Below are positions 16,555 through 25,885 of a stretch of 64,000 bases of DNA, piece after piece. The stretch comes from Streptomyces fructofermentans (GTDB taxonomy: Bacteria; Actinomycetota; Actinomycetes; Streptomycetales; Streptomycetaceae), in assembly GCF_014651055.1 (NCBI RefSeq), contig NZ_BMWD01000011.1:1-64000 (forward strand), read 5' to 3'. Within the stretch, counting starts at the first letter, position 1; each line of letters begins with the position of its first letter. A program made the position numbers and the translations under genes. Under the pieces are notes generated by a model. The model saw only the letters and a program-made list of their open reading frames with translations, made no database searches and was not told the origin of the DNA.

Positions 16555-18546
16555 TCACGCCGGGTCCGCGGGCCGGTCCCCCGAGTCGCTCGGGGCTCCG
16601 CTGCCGGTGGGCGGCGTCGGGTCCCCGGAACTCCCGGAGTCAGTGGAGTCAGTGGAGTCAGTGGGGTCCGCGCGATCGGGTGGGGGCTCCGGTTCCGCCG
16701 GGGTCGGGTTCCCCTGGGTGGGGTCCGGATCGGGTGTCGGGGTGGCCGGGTCGCTCGGTGTGGGCTCCGGTTCGGAGGGCCCCGGGTCCGGGGTGCCCGA
16801 GTCGGACGGCGTGGGGTCCGACGGAGCCGGCGGATCGGGTCGGGGACCGGGATGCGTCGGACCCGCCGAGCCGTAGCCGTCGATCGTGACCACCGCGCCC
16901 GCGGGCGCGATCGCCACCCGCGCGCTCCAGGGCCCGATCGGCTCGCGCAGATGGTCCACGAACACCTTGACCGTCACGGACTCCCCCGGTTCGAGCGTTC
17001 CCGAGGAACGGCTCAGGTAGAGCCAGGACGCCCCGGTGCGCGCGGACCAGGCGACCGGTGAACTCCCCGACGCGGTGAGCGTGACGAGCGTCGTGTCGCC
17101 GCTGGAGTCCGCGGTGACGGCGAGGGCTCCCTTGCGTCCCCCCGAGGTGACGTCGACCACTTCCACGGACACGTCGGGCGAGTCTCCGCGCTCCGGGGAG
17201 CGGGGTCCGGGCCGTGTACTGGCGTTGCCGGCGTTCTCGTAGCCGGGGGCCTCGCCGCCGAGCGCGTCCGGGTCCTGCGTCTCGCTCGCGGTGACGGGAC
17301 GGCCGTCGGTGCCCTCACCGATGAGGGGCGCGCCCCGGTAGGCGGCCCACAGGGCGAGCACCGGGGCCGCGACGACGGTGGCGACGACCGTCGTGGTGAC
17401 GGCACGCGCGCGCAGCCGGTCACGACGGGCCGCACGGTCCTTCGGGTCCATCGGGAAACCCCGCCGGTCGAACCGCGGACCGCCGCCCCGCGCGCGGGAC
17501 AGCCGTGCCATCGCCGTGTGCAGCGCGGGGCGCGGCGCCTCGAGGACGGGCAGCGCCGCGGGCGTGACGCTGGTGCCGGGCCAGGAGCCGGGGACCGCGC
17601 GCTCGGCGGTACGGCGGCAGCGCGGGCAGTCGTCGACGTGCCGGACCAGCTCGCGGCGCAGGGCCGTGCTGAGGACGAGGTGGTTGTCCCCGGTCAGCCG
17701 GGCGACACCGGGGCAGGCGCCGGTCCCGACGACGGCGAGGGCGGCCCGGGTGCGCTCGACCTCGCAGGCCGCCGTCGCGAGCAGTTCACGTGCCGCTGCC
17801 GGGTCCATGCCGAGCACTGCGGCCACCTCGTGGGCGTCGAGCTGGTGCCGCACGGCGAGTTCGAGCGCCTCGCGCTGCTCGGGGGTCGTACCGGCGGCCT
17901 CCGGCCAGGCCAGCAGGGCGAGTTCGCGGCGGCGCCGGTCCTCGTCCGCGGCTGTGGCTGCCGCTGTGGCTGCGGGTGCCGCTGCGGCTGCGGCTGCGGC
18001 TGCGGCTGCCGGGAGGTCGCCGGCGGACACCGCGGCGGGCACGCCCGCGTGGCGTTCGGGCGCCGGACCGGCGGGACGCCCGGCGATCGGGCCGGCCCCT
18101 CCGGTGGCCGGGGACGGACCGCCCTGATCGGCACCGGACGGCGCCCGGCCCCCGGTGTCGGTGCCGGACGGGCGCTCCCCGGCGTGCGCGCCCCCGGAGC
18201 GGCCCTGCGCGTGCGCGCCATGGCGCTTCTGCCTCGCCTCGGCCAGCTTGCGCAGACAGGCCCAGCGCGCGAGGGCGTACAGCCATGCCCGGCGGTCGCC
18301 GGACGACTCCGGGCCGCGCCGGCCGCGCCGCTCGGCGAGCGCGAGGACGTCCGCGAGGGCGGCGGTCGCGGTGTCGTGGTCGCACAGGACGGACAGACAG
18401 TAGGTGAACAGCCCGTCCAGGTAGGGCTCGTGGCGCGCGGACGGGCGCTGCGCCAGCGTGCGCGCCGCCGCCCGGTCGCGCGCCTCGCTGTGCGCCCGGT
18501 GTGCGCCGGTGGTGCGGGTCGAGGTCTCGGGACTGCGGCTCTTCAC
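16555..18546 (-). CDS. Sigma-factor-like / anti-sigma zinc finger / BACON-like membrane fusion protein
   Basis: 663 aa. Residues about 38-115 resemble ECF sigma region 2 and about 205-275 region 4 (EQREALELAVRHQLDAHEVAAVLGM), separated by a poly-Ala/Pro linker. Residues 302-308 carry H-x3-C-x2-C (HVDDCPRC), the zinc anti-sigma motif. A transmembrane helix follows at about 380-402. Outside is an Ig-like BACON-type domain (ASWLYLSRSSGTLEPGESVTVKV) and a Pro/Asp/Ser-rich tail. Sigma-like and anti-sigma-like parts in one chain suggest a membrane-tethered regulator, or a degenerate sigma now working as a sensor. Start at 18546; no partner gene is adjacent. Function inferred only. Confidence 0.75.
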   Translation of the reverse strand: MKSRSPETSTRTTGAHRAHSEARDRAAARTLAQRPSARHEPYLDGLFTYCLSVLCDHDTATAALADVLALAERRGRRGPESSGDRRAWLYALARWACLRKLAEARQKRHGAHAQGRSGGAHAGERPSGTDTGGRAPSGADQGGPSPATGGAGPIAGRPAGPAPERHAGVPAAVSAGDLPAAAAAAAAAAAPAATAAATAADEDRRRRELALLAWPEAAGTTPEQREALELAVRHQLDAHEVAAVLGMDPAAARELLATAACEVERTRAALAVVGTGACPGVARLTGDNHLVLSTALRRELVRHVDDCPRCRRTAERAVPGSWPGTSVTPAALPVLEAPRPALHTAMARLSRARGGGPRFDRRGFPMDPKDRAARRDRLRARAVTTTVVATVVAAPVLALWAAYRGAPLIGEGTDGRPVTASETQDPDALGGEAPGYENAGNASTRPGPRSPERGDSPDVSVEVVDVTSGGRKGALAVTADSSGDTTLVTLTASGSSPVAWSARTGASWLYLSRSSGTLEPGESVTVKVFVDHLREPIGPWSARVAIAPAGAVVTIDGYGSAGPTHPGPRPDPPAPSDPTPSDSGTPDPGPSEPEPTPSDPATPTPDPDPTQGNPTPAEPEPPPDRADPTDSTDSTDSGSSGDPTPPTGSGAPSDSGDRPADPA

Positions 18547-18798
18547 CCGTGCGACCGTAGGGGCCGGGCGGTGGCCCCTTCTTCCTGCTTGAGCACATTT
18601 AATCCGTACGGGTGAAACGATCCCTCAAAAGGGGACGGCAGGTCGGAGCCCTTCCGGCGCGTCCCCGGCGAACCCCGGTGCGGTCCGACCGATTTGCGGC
18701 CAGTGCCCCACTACGCGCACGGGGCGCGCGGCGGCCCGGCGACGGCCCGGCCCGGGCCCGGCACCGGGCTGTCAGTGGCGCCGGTTACGGTTCGTGTC

Positions 18799-20211
18799 AT
18801 GGCTGCCCGTACGAAGACCGCGAAGGACCGTCCGTCCTACCGCTGCACCGAGTGCGGCTGGCAGACGGCCAAGTGGCTCGGCCGCTGCCCCGAGTGCCAG
18901 GCGTGGGGGACGGTCGACGAGTACGGCGGGGCGCCCGCGGTGCGCACGACGGCCCCGGGCAGGGTCACCACCTCGGCGCTGCCCATCGGCCAGGTCGACG
19001 GACGGCAGGCGACCGCCCGCTCCACCGGCGTGCCCGAGCTGGACCGGGTGCTCGGCGGCGGCCTGGTGCCGGGCGCGGTCGTGCTCGTCGCGGGCGAGCC
19101 GGGCGTCGGCAAGTCCACCCTGCTGCTGGACGTGGCGGCCAAGGCGGCGGACGAGGAGCACCGCACTCTCTACATCACGGGCGAGGAGTCGGCGAGCCAG
19201 GTCCGGATGCGCGCCGACCGCATCAAGGCGATCCACGACCATCTGTACCTGGCGGCCGAGACGGACCTGTCGGCCGTCCTCGGCCACCTGGACGCGGTGA
19301 AGCCGTCGCTGCTCGTCCTCGACTCCGTGCAGACGGTGGCCTCCCCCGAGATCGACGGGGCGCCCGGCGGCATGTCCCAGGTCCGCGAGGTGGCCGGCGC
19401 CCTCATCCGCGCCTCCAAGGAGCGGGGGATGTCCACCCTGCTCGTGGGCCATGTCACCAAGGACGGCGCCATCGCGGGCCCGCGGCTGCTCGAGCACCTC
19501 GTGGACGTCGTGCTGAGCTTCGAGGGCGACCGTCACGCGCGGCTGCGGCTGGTCCGCGGCGTGAAGAACCGGTACGGGACGACCGACGAGGTCGGCTGCT
19601 TCGAGCTCCACGACGAGGGCATCACCGGGCTCACCGACCCCTCCGGCCTCTTCCTCACGCGCCGCGCCGAACCCGTCCCCGGCACCTGCCTGACCGTCAC
19701 CCTCGAAGGCCGGCGGCCCCTGGTGGCCGAGGTCCAGGCGCTGACCGTGGACACCCAGATCCCCACCCCCAGGCGCACGACCTCCGGCCTGGAGACCTCC
19801 CGCGTGCAGATGATGCTCGCCGTCCTGGAGCAGCGCGGGCGGATCAGCGCCCTCGGGAAGCGGGACATCTACACCGCGACGGTCGGCGGTGTGAAGCTCT
19901 CCGAGCCCGCCGCGGACCTCGCCGTCGCGCTCGCGCTGGCCAGTGCCGCGAGCGACACCCCCCTCCCCAAGAACCTCGTCGCGATCGGCGAAGTGGGCCT
20001 GGCGGGCGAGGTCAGACGGGTCACGGGCGTCCAGCGGAGGCTCGCCGAGGCGCACCGGCTGGGCTTCACCCACGCCCTGGTACCGGCCGATCCCGGCAAG
20101 GTCCCGCCGGGCATGAAGGTGATCGAAGTCGCGGACATGGGGGACGCCCTGCGGGTCCTTCCGAAGTCGCGTCGGCGAGAGGCCCCACGGGAGGACGGAG
20201 AGCGCCGGTAG
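18799..20211 (+). CDS. radA: DNA repair ATPase RadA (Sms)
   Basis: 470 aa, full length. N-terminal C4 zinc finger (CTECG...CPEC), RecA-type ATPase with Walker A GEPGVGKST at about residues 99-107, the RadA-specific KNRYG motif, and a C-terminal Lon-protease-like domain. It promotes branch migration and processing of recombination intermediates. The ATG at 18799 is preferred: TACGGT (18786-18791) lies 7 nt upstream, a leaderless promoter, and earlier in-frame starts add low-complexity residues. Followed after 69 bp by disA, its classic neighbour; the two probably share a transcript and link DNA repair with c-di-AMP signalling. Confidence 0.95.
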   Translation: MAARTKTAKDRPSYRCTECGWQTAKWLGRCPECQAWGTVDEYGGAPAVRTTAPGRVTTSALPIGQVDGRQATARSTGVPELDRVLGGGLVPGAVVLVAGEPGVGKSTLLLDVAAKAADEEHRTLYITGEESASQVRMRADRIKAIHDHLYLAAETDLSAVLGHLDAVKPSLLVLDSVQTVASPEIDGAPGGMSQVREVAGALIRASKERGMSTLLVGHVTKDGAIAGPRLLEHLVDVVLSFEGDRHARLRLVRGVKNRYGTTDEVGCFELHDEGITGLTDPSGLFLTRRAEPVPGTCLTVTLEGRRPLVAEVQALTVDTQIPTPRRTTSGLETSRVQMMLAVLEQRGRISALGKRDIYTATVGGVKLSEPAADLAVALALASAASDTPLPKNLVAIGEVGLAGEVRRVTGVQRRLAEAHRLGFTHALVPADPGKVPPGMKVIEVADMGDALRVLPKSRRREAPREDGERR

Positions 20212-20280
20212 ACTTTGCCCAGGTCTCGCCCGTCCGTACGAACCCAGGGCGCCCCAAACACCTGCGACCGGAGGAGTGCA

Positions 20281-21405
20281 GTGGCAGCCAACGACCGGGC
20301 AGCAGCTCCCGGAAAGTCCGGCGGGAGTTCCGGTGCCGATGGCCTGATGCGCACGTCCCTCAGCGCCGTGGCCCCCGGCACAGGACTGCGTGACGGCCTG
20401 GAGCGCATCCTCCGCGGCAACACGGGCGGGCTCATCGTGCTCGGCTGGGACAAGACCGTCGAGGCGATGTGCAGCGGCGGTTTCGTGCTGGACGTCGAGT
20501 TCACCGCGACGCGGCTGCGCGAGCTGTGCAAGCTCGACGGCGGCATCGTCCTGGACAAGGACATCACCAAGATCCTGCGGGCCGGTGTGCAACTGGTGCC
20601 CGACCCGACGATCCCCACCGAGGAGACGGGCACCCGGCACCGCACGGCGGACCGGGTCAGCAAGCAGGTCGGGTTCCCCGTCGTCTCCGTCTCCCAGTCC
20701 ATGCGTCTGATCGCGCTGTACGTGGACGGGCAGCGCCGCGTCCTGGAGGACTCGGCCGCGATCCTGTCCCGCGCCAACCAGGCGCTGGCCACGCTGGAGC
20801 GCTACAAGCTCCGCCTCGACGAGGTCGCGGGCACGCTGTCCGCGCTGGAGATCGAGGACCTGGTCACCGTGCGGGACGTCTCGGCGGTGGCCCAGCGGCT
20901 GGAGATGGTGCGCCGGATCGCGACGGAGATCGCCGAATACGTGGTGGAGCTCGGCACCGACGGGCGTCTGCTCGCCCTCCAGCTCGACGAGTTGATCGCG
21001 GGCGTGGAGCCCGAGCGCGAGCTGGTCGTCCGGGACTACGTTCCCGAGCCGACCGCGAAGCGGTCCCGCACGGTCGACGAGGCGCTCTTCGAGCTGGACG
21101 CGCTCAGCCATGCGGAGCTTCTCGAAATGCCCACGGTGGCGAGGGCGTTGGGCTACACGGGCTCGCCCGAGGCGCTCGACTCGGCGGTGTCGCCCCGCGG
21201 GTTCCGGCTGCTCGCCAAGGTGCCGCGGCTGCCCGGTGCGATCATCGACCGGCTCGTGGAGCACTTCGGTGGGCTGCAGAAGCTGCTCGCTGCCAGCGTG
21301 GACGACCTCCAGACCGTCGACGGCGTCGGGGAGGCGCGGGCCCGCAGTGTGCGGGAGGGGCTTTCCCGGCTGGCGGAGTCTTCGATTCTGGAGCGGTACG
21401 TGTAG
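20281..21405 (+). CDS. disA: DNA-scanning diadenylate cyclase DisA
   Basis: 374 aa. Makes cyclic di-AMP from two ATP and scans DNA through a C-terminal helix-hairpin-helix domain. The catalytic DAC domain (about residues 25-155) shows DGGIVLD and [10 protein letters not shown], the metal- and ATP-binding signatures. A helical spine and HhH ([16 protein letters not shown]) follow. The GTG at 20281 has GGAGG 6-10 nt upstream; an earlier frame begins inside radA's end. c-di-AMP in Streptomyces controls osmotic balance and germination. Probably cotranscribed with radA. Confidence 0.95.
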   Translation: MAANDRAAAPGKSGGSSGADGLMRTSLSAVAPGTGLRDGLERILRGNTGGLIVLGWDKTVEAMCSGGFVLDVEFTATRLRELCKLDGGIVLDKDITKILRAGVQLVPDPTIPTEETGTRHRTADRVSKQVGFPVVSVSQSMRLIALYVDGQRRVLEDSAAILSRANQALATLERYKLRLDEVAGTLSALEIEDLVTVRDVSAVAQRLEMVRRIATEIAEYVVELGTDGRLLALQLDELIAGVEPERELVVRDYVPEPTAKRSRTVDEALFELDALSHAELLEMPTVARALGYTGSPEALDSAVSPRGFRLLAKVPRLPGAIIDRLVEHFGGLQKLLAASVDDLQTVDGVGEARARSVREGLSRLAESSILERYV

Positions 21406-21470
21406 CCTCCGGCGGTTTGGCGGGGGTGTGTTCGGTTCCTTTGCCGTGGCGGGTGGCTGCGTGCCTGGGT

Positions 21471-21760
21471 TCTCGTGCGCGGTTCCTCGCGCCCCCTGTT
21501 CGTGGGGGTGGCTCGGCAGCCGTGCCGCTTGCCCGGGGTCTCGTGCGCGGTTCCTCGCGCCCCCGCAGTTCGTGGGCGTGACTTGGCTCCCTCGCCGCTT
21601 GCCCGGGGTCTCGTGCGCGGTTCCTCGCGCCCCCGCAGTTCGTGGGGGTGGCTCGGCTCCCGTGCCGCGTGCCTGGGATCTCGTGCGCGGTTCCTCGCGC
21701 CCCCCTGTTCGTGGGCGTGACTTGGCTCCCGTGCCGCTTGCCCGGGGTCTCGGTGGGTGG
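21471..21760. repeat. Tandem array of a 70-bp streptomycete intergenic repeat
   Basis: The core TCTCGTGCGCGGTTCCTCGCGCCCC starts at 21471, 21539, 21609 and 21679 (periods 68, 70, 70), with a truncated fifth copy near 21749. Between cores lie GCAGTTCGTGGG(G/C)GTG and GCTCCCGTGCCGCTTGCC. The core contains a GCGCGG/CGCGC inverted repeat. The 358-bp spacer between disA and the next gene is nearly all repeat. A related array is at 41588. Confidence 0.85.
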
Positions 21761-21763
21761 GGG

Positions 21764-22609
21764 TCAGTCTGTTTTGAGGACGAAGGATGTCTGGGCCTTG
21801 GGGAGGCCCGGGGTCTTTGCTTCCACCAGGTAGGTTCCCGCGGCGGCCGGGCCGGGCGGCGGGGTCGCGCACTTGGCGGCGCTGGGCTCGCGGTCCCACC
21901 CGACGGTACGGGTGACCTGGTCGTTCGCCGGGACGCGGAAGACGAAGCCGGTGGCACGCTTCGGGCAGTGGTCCGAGGACCAGATCTCGTCGTCACTGCC
22001 GGCCTGAGTGATCGTCAGAACCGTGTGCTTCGGACCCAGATCGAGCTTGCAGTCGCTCCCCGAGGAGTTCTTGGCGGTGAGGACGAGCGAGGGGTCCTCG
22101 TCGGGCGCGTAGGAGTTCTCGACGCTGCGCAGCGTCAACTTCACAGCGCCCGAGGTGCAGTTGGGGACCTTGGAGCCCGCGGGAAGCGTGTCGCCCGTGT
22201 ACGAGCCCGCACCGGAGCCGCCCGCTCCCGCGCCACCCGAGCCACCGCCCGCGCCGCCGTCGGAACCCGAGCCACCGGAACCCGAACCGGCGGAGCCTGC
22301 CGAGTCGCCCGAGCCCGACGAGTCGCCGGAGTCCCCTGACGCGCCGTCGTCCCCGCCGCCCCCGTCGCTCGACTCGTCGCGTCCGCCCGGGGCTTCACTG
22401 ATCGCCGACTCGGAACCGGAGGGGCCCGGTGTGATCGACGCGGTGGGATTCTTGTCGTTGGAACCGTCGGAGCCGTTCCTGCCGCCTCCTCCACCCCCGG
22501 AGGTGATCACCCAGGTGATCAGCAGCGCCATCAGGGCGACCATGGACAGCAGAACAGCCCTCCGTCGCCAGTAGATGGAGGAGGGAAGCGGCCCGACCGG
22601 ATTGCGCAT
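21764..22609 (-). CDS. Membrane-anchored protein with Gly/Ser/Asp linker and Cys-containing extracytoplasmic domain
   Basis: 281 aa, not recognised. One transmembrane helix at about residues 16-36 (LLSMVALMALLITWVI), then about 110 residues of Gly/Ser/Asp/Glu low complexity, then a folded domain (about 145-281) with four cysteines (NCTSG, DCKLD, DHCPK, KCATP) that may form two disulphides outside the cell. The layout resembles DUF4232-like secreted domains. The ATG at 22609 follows GTGGGA; TACAGT at 22634-22629 is a possible -10. Alone between the disA repeats and mutY. Function unknown. Confidence 0.78.
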   Translation of the reverse strand: MRNPVGPLPSSIYWRRRAVLLSMVALMALLITWVITSGGGGGGRNGSDGSNDKNPTASITPGPSGSESAISEAPGGRDESSDGGGGDDGASGDSGDSSGSGDSAGSAGSGSGGSGSDGGAGGGSGGAGAGGSGAGSYTGDTLPAGSKVPNCTSGAVKLTLRSVENSYAPDEDPSLVLTAKNSSGSDCKLDLGPKHTVLTITQAGSDDEIWSSDHCPKRATGFVFRVPANDQVTRTVGWDREPSAAKCATPPPGPAAAGTYLVEAKTPGLPKAQTSFVLKTD

Positions 22610-23010
22610 AGATCCCACGGCGCAAACTGTACGAGAGATCCGGTGCTTCTCCGGCCCCACCCGCCGCCCTGGGCACCATCTTTTCCGGATCATCATTCCG
22701 GGAGGCGCGCGCCCCGCCCCGCCGCTCGCCGCACCGGCCCTCCCTCGGTCGCTGCACGTGACGAACGGGGCCAGTCAGCCACCCTCCGTGACCGCCTCCA
22801 CGAACGTCCCGCAGCGGACGCACGGCACGCGGACAGGGCGTACGGGCGCGTGGACGGAGCCCGGGCCCGCCGCGTCCTCCCGGCACACCGGCGCGCGACG
22901 GCCTCCCCCACCACCCAGGCGCACAACCTGCGCACCACGGCCTCCCGCACCCGACCCGCCCCGCCGCTGCCCGCACGACACCCCGCCCGCATGGCAGGAT
23001 CGGACGTGCC
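22610..23010. other. Divergent intergenic region before mutY
   Basis: 400 bp between two divergent genes. Apart from TACAGT (minus strand, 22634-22629) and CAGGAT (plus strand, 22995-23000) as possible -10 boxes, nothing distinct is seen. Confidence 0.4.
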
Positions 23011-23940
23011 ATGACTGTGCCCACGAAGCCCACATCCAGCGCCCAGGCCGACGCACTCGGCGCCCTCGGCGCCGACCTGCACGCCCCCGTCATCGACTGG
23101 TTCGAGGAGAACGCGCGCGACCTGCCGTGGCGGCGGGCCGAAGCGGGGTCGTGGGGGGTGATGGTCAGCGAATTCATGCTCCAGCAGACGCCGGTGAACC
23201 GGGTGCTCCCGGTGTACGAGCAGTGGCTGGCCCGCTGGCCGCGCCCTGCCGACCTCGCCGCGGAGGCTCCGGGCGAGGCCGTGCGCGCCTGGGGCCGGCT
23301 CGGCTACCCCCGCCGCGCCCTGCGGCTGCACGGGGCGGCGGTCGCCATAACGGAACGGCACGGCGGGGACGTACCCGCGGAGCACGCGCAGTTGCTCGCG
23401 CTGCCGGGCATCGGCGAGTACACGGCCGCCGCCGTGGCCTCGTTCGCGTACGGGCAGCGGCACGCGGTCCTCGACACGAACGTGCGGCGCGTCTTCGCGC
23501 GGGCCGCCTCGGGAGTCCAGTACCCGCCGAACGCCACGACCGCCGCCGAACGCAAGCTCGCGCGGGCCCTGTTGCCCGACGACGAGCGCACCGCCTCGCT
23601 CTGGGCCGCCGCGTCCATGGAGCTCGGCGCCCTCATCTGCACGGCGAAGAACGAGAGTTGCGTACGCTGCCCGATCGCGTCCCGGTGCGCCTGGCGGCTC
23701 GCGGGGAAGCCCGCGCACGAGGGCCCGCCGCGCCGCGGCCAGACGTACGCCGGAACGGACCGGCAGGTGCGCGGGCGGCTCCTCGCCGTACTGCGCGAGG
23801 CGGTCGCCCCCGTACCGCAGTCGGTCCTGGACCGCGTCTGGGAGGAGCCCGTGCAGCGCGCCCGCGCACTGGACGGGCTGGTCGCCGACGGCCTGGCCGA
23901 ACCCCTCGCGGGCGGCCTCTACCGGCTCCCGCTGGCCTGA
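23011..23940 (+). CDS. mutY: Adenine DNA glycosylase MutY
   Basis: 309 aa. Removes A opposite 8-oxoguanine. The HhH-GPD core has the catalytic Glu in SEFMLQQTPV (about residue 51), the hairpin LPGIGEYTAAAV and the catalytic Asp in VLDTNVRRV. The Fe-S loop C-x6-C-x2-C-x5-C (CTAKNESCVRCPIASRC) is intact. The C-terminal NUDIX-like 8-oxoG recognition domain of E. coli MutY is largely missing; only a short winged-helix-like end (LLAVLREAVAPVPQSVLDRVW) remains, as in other streptomycete proteins. Monocistronic, ATG at 23011, probable -10 CAGGAT. Confidence 0.93.
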   Translation: MTVPTKPTSSAQADALGALGADLHAPVIDWFEENARDLPWRRAEAGSWGVMVSEFMLQQTPVNRVLPVYEQWLARWPRPADLAAEAPGEAVRAWGRLGYPRRALRLHGAAVAITERHGGDVPAEHAQLLALPGIGEYTAAAVASFAYGQRHAVLDTNVRRVFARAASGVQYPPNATTAAERKLARALLPDDERTASLWAAASMELGALICTAKNESCVRCPIASRCAWRLAGKPAHEGPPRRGQTYAGTDRQVRGRLLAVLREAVAPVPQSVLDRVWEEPVQRARALDGLVADGLAEPLAGGLYRLPLA

Positions 23941-24574
23941 CCCGCCGCACCGGCCCACCGCACCGGCCCTCCACGCCGGCCTTGTGCGCCGGCCTTGTGC
24001 GACGGCCTTGTGCGACGGCCTTGTGCGACGGCCTTGTGCGACAGCCGTCCGCGACGGCTTCCACGACAGCTCCCGGACCCGGTCCGGGCCGGCCGCTCCG
24101 GACCCGCCCGCCGGGGCTCCCCCCGGCGGGCGCCGCGCGCCACGGGGCTCGTACGTCACGAGGGCTCGTACGTCACGGGCGCCGCACCTCGCGGACGCGT
24201 CCGCCGGGAACGCGCGCCCTCCCGGCGGACGCGCCCTCCCGGCGGACGCGCCCTCCCGGCGGACGCCGGAACGGGCGGATGCCACGCGGCCGGATGTCAC
24301 AGCGGGCGGACAGGCGGCGCCCCGGTCCGTCACAGGGCCGCGGCGCCTTCCGCGGCCGCCAAAGCACCCATAACCGCCCCAGCCGCCCCAGGGCTTTACT
24401 CGTCTCCTACTTCCGTTACACAACCGACGGACAGCCGAGCGTTCGCCGCAGGCTCGCTCGGACAACCCCGTGACAACAGCTCCGTAGCTTCAGTGCCGTA
24501 CCGCGCGGCAGTGGTACGGCAGGCAACGGACAACCGGCAGCACTCGGGTCGGAACGGGGACGGAGGCGGTTGGC
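23941..24574. other. Gene-free region upstream of sigE
   Basis: 634 bp without a credible gene. It contains a 13-bp tandem array (23978-24042), CTCCCGGCGGACGCG repeats (about 24222-24265), and nearer sigE an AT-richer 100 bp (24395-24500) that should hold the sigE promoter. TGACAA (about 24472-24477) is a candidate -35 element, but no good -10 follows. The S. coelicolor sigE promoter is activated by phosphorylated CseB, which would explain a weak match. Confidence 0.5.
23978..24042. repeat. 13-bp tandem repeat, 5 copies
   Basis: GGCCTTGTGCGAC (first copy ends GCC) starts at 23978, 23991, 24004, 24017 and 24030, an exact period of 13, directly after mutY. Confidence 0.88.
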
Positions 24575-25123
24575 ATGGCGGACGGCGAGGTGCTCGAGTT
24601 CGAGGAGTACGTACGGACCCGGCAGGACGCGCTGCTGCGCAGCGCCCGCCGATTGGTCCCCGACCCGGTCGACGCCCAGGACCTCCTGCAGACCGCGCTG
24701 GTGCGTACGTACGGCCGCTGGGACGGCATAGCGGACAAGCGCCTCGCCGACGCCTATCTGCGCCGCGTCATGATCAACACGCGGACGGAGTGGTGGCGGG
24801 CCCGCAAGCTGGAGGAGGTCCCGACCGAGCAGCTCCCGGACGCGAGCGTCGCCGACTCCACCGAACAGCACGCGGACCGCGCGCTGCTGATGGACATCAT
24901 GAAGGTGCTGGCTCCCAAGCAGCGCAGTGTCGTCGTGCTGCGACACTGGGAGCAGATGTCCACGGAGGAGACGGCCGCGGCCCTCGGCATGTCGGCCGGA
25001 ACGGTCAAGAGCACCCTGCACCGGGCGCTCGCCCGGCTCCGTGAGGAGCTGGAGCGCCGCCGCCTGGAGGAGTCGGGCGCCGGGGCACCGGAGCGTGAGG
25101 AGCGGGAGCGTTGCGCGGCGTAG
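24575..25123 (+). CDS. sigE: ECF RNA polymerase sigma factor SigE
   Basis: 182 aa ECF sigma factor for the cell-envelope stress response. Region 2 has LRSARRLVPDPVDAQDLLQTALVRTYGRWD, and region 4 has the helix-turn-helix (MSTEETAAALGMSAGTVKSTLHRALARL). No anti-sigma gene follows; instead come cseA, cseB and cseC, the arrangement that defines the S. coelicolor sigE operon, where the CseBC system sets sigE transcription in response to cell-wall antibiotics. The ATG at 24575 follows GGAGGCGG. The 3' end overlaps cseA by 13 bp. Confidence 0.95.
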   Translation: MADGEVLEFEEYVRTRQDALLRSARRLVPDPVDAQDLLQTALVRTYGRWDGIADKRLADAYLRRVMINTRTEWWRARKLEEVPTEQLPDASVADSTEQHADRALLMDIMKVLAPKQRSVVVLRHWEQMSTEETAAALGMSAGTVKSTLHRALARLREELERRRLEESGAGAPEREERERCAA

Positions 25124-25770
25124 ACACAGGGGGCCCGCGGCCCCGCGGCGCACGGCAGGCGGTGATCACGGCGGGGGCCGTGCTCACCGCCCTCGGCCTT
25201 TCCGTGTCCGCCTGCGGTACCGGCGGCACCGGCGCCCGGGACGAGGGGCCTGCCTCCGGTTCGGTGGCCGGCGGCGCCGCGACCACCGCCTCCCCCACGG
25301 GTGCCGCACCCCCGACGAGCCGGCAGCGGGTGGACGCGATCTCCCTCGTCAGGACCGACCCCGAGGTCAGCGCCGCGGTCAAGCGCGACCTGAAGCCCTG
25401 CGTCGGCGACGAGTACCCGGTCGACGTGTCCTACGGCAATCTGACCGGCGGCTCCGCGAACGACGTCGTGATCAACGTGATGACCTGCGGCGACGCGGTC
25501 GGGGTCGGTTCGTACGTCTACCGCGAGAACGGCGGCCGGTACTCGAACGTCTTCCGCGCCGAGGAGCCCCCGGTGTACGCGGAGATCGACCGGGGCGACC
25601 TGGTCGTCACCCAGCAGGTGTACGAGAAGGGCGACTCGGTGGCGTACCCGTCCGGCGAGGAAGTGATCACGTACCGCTGGGCGGGGGGCCATTTCGCCGA
25701 GCAGGCCCGCACGCGCAACGACTACAGCAAGGTCGTGGGCGGCGGGACGCCCGCCCCCGCCGAGGGGTAG
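25111..25770 (+). CDS. cseA: Lipoprotein CseA, negative modulator of the sigE system
   Basis: 219 aa lipoprotein. The lipobox LSVSAC (about residues 30-35) follows a hydrophobic stretch, so Cys35 should be lipidated and the rest lie outside the membrane. In S. coelicolor, loss of CseA raises sigE activity, so it damps CseC signalling. The start is a TTG at 25111 inside sigE with AGCGGGAG upstream; a GTG at 25162 would still leave a signal peptide (VITAGAVLTALGLSVSAC) and is a real alternative. Second gene of the operon, 115 bp before cseB. Confidence 0.88.
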   Translation: MRGVDTGGPRPRGARQAVITAGAVLTALGLSVSACGTGGTGARDEGPASGSVAGGAATTASPTGAAPPTSRQRVDAISLVRTDPEVSAAVKRDLKPCVGDEYPVDVSYGNLTGGSANDVVINVMTCGDAVGVGSYVYRENGGRYSNVFRAEEPPVYAEIDRGDLVVTQQVYEKGDSVAYPSGEEVITYRWAGGHFAEQARTRNDYSKVVGGGTPAPAEG

Positions 25771-25885
25771 CCGGGAGCGGCACCCGGCGGCGGCGCGGGC
25801 CGCACCTCCCGGTCAGGAACCCACCGCCCACAGCCCGATCGGACAACCCGGCCGATCGTCCGACCGACCGAACTGAGAGCACCGG

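Noticed and set aside
18772-21996. A 1074-codon minus-strand open frame opposite radA and disA
   Set aside because: It crosses both genes and the repeat array; no motif.
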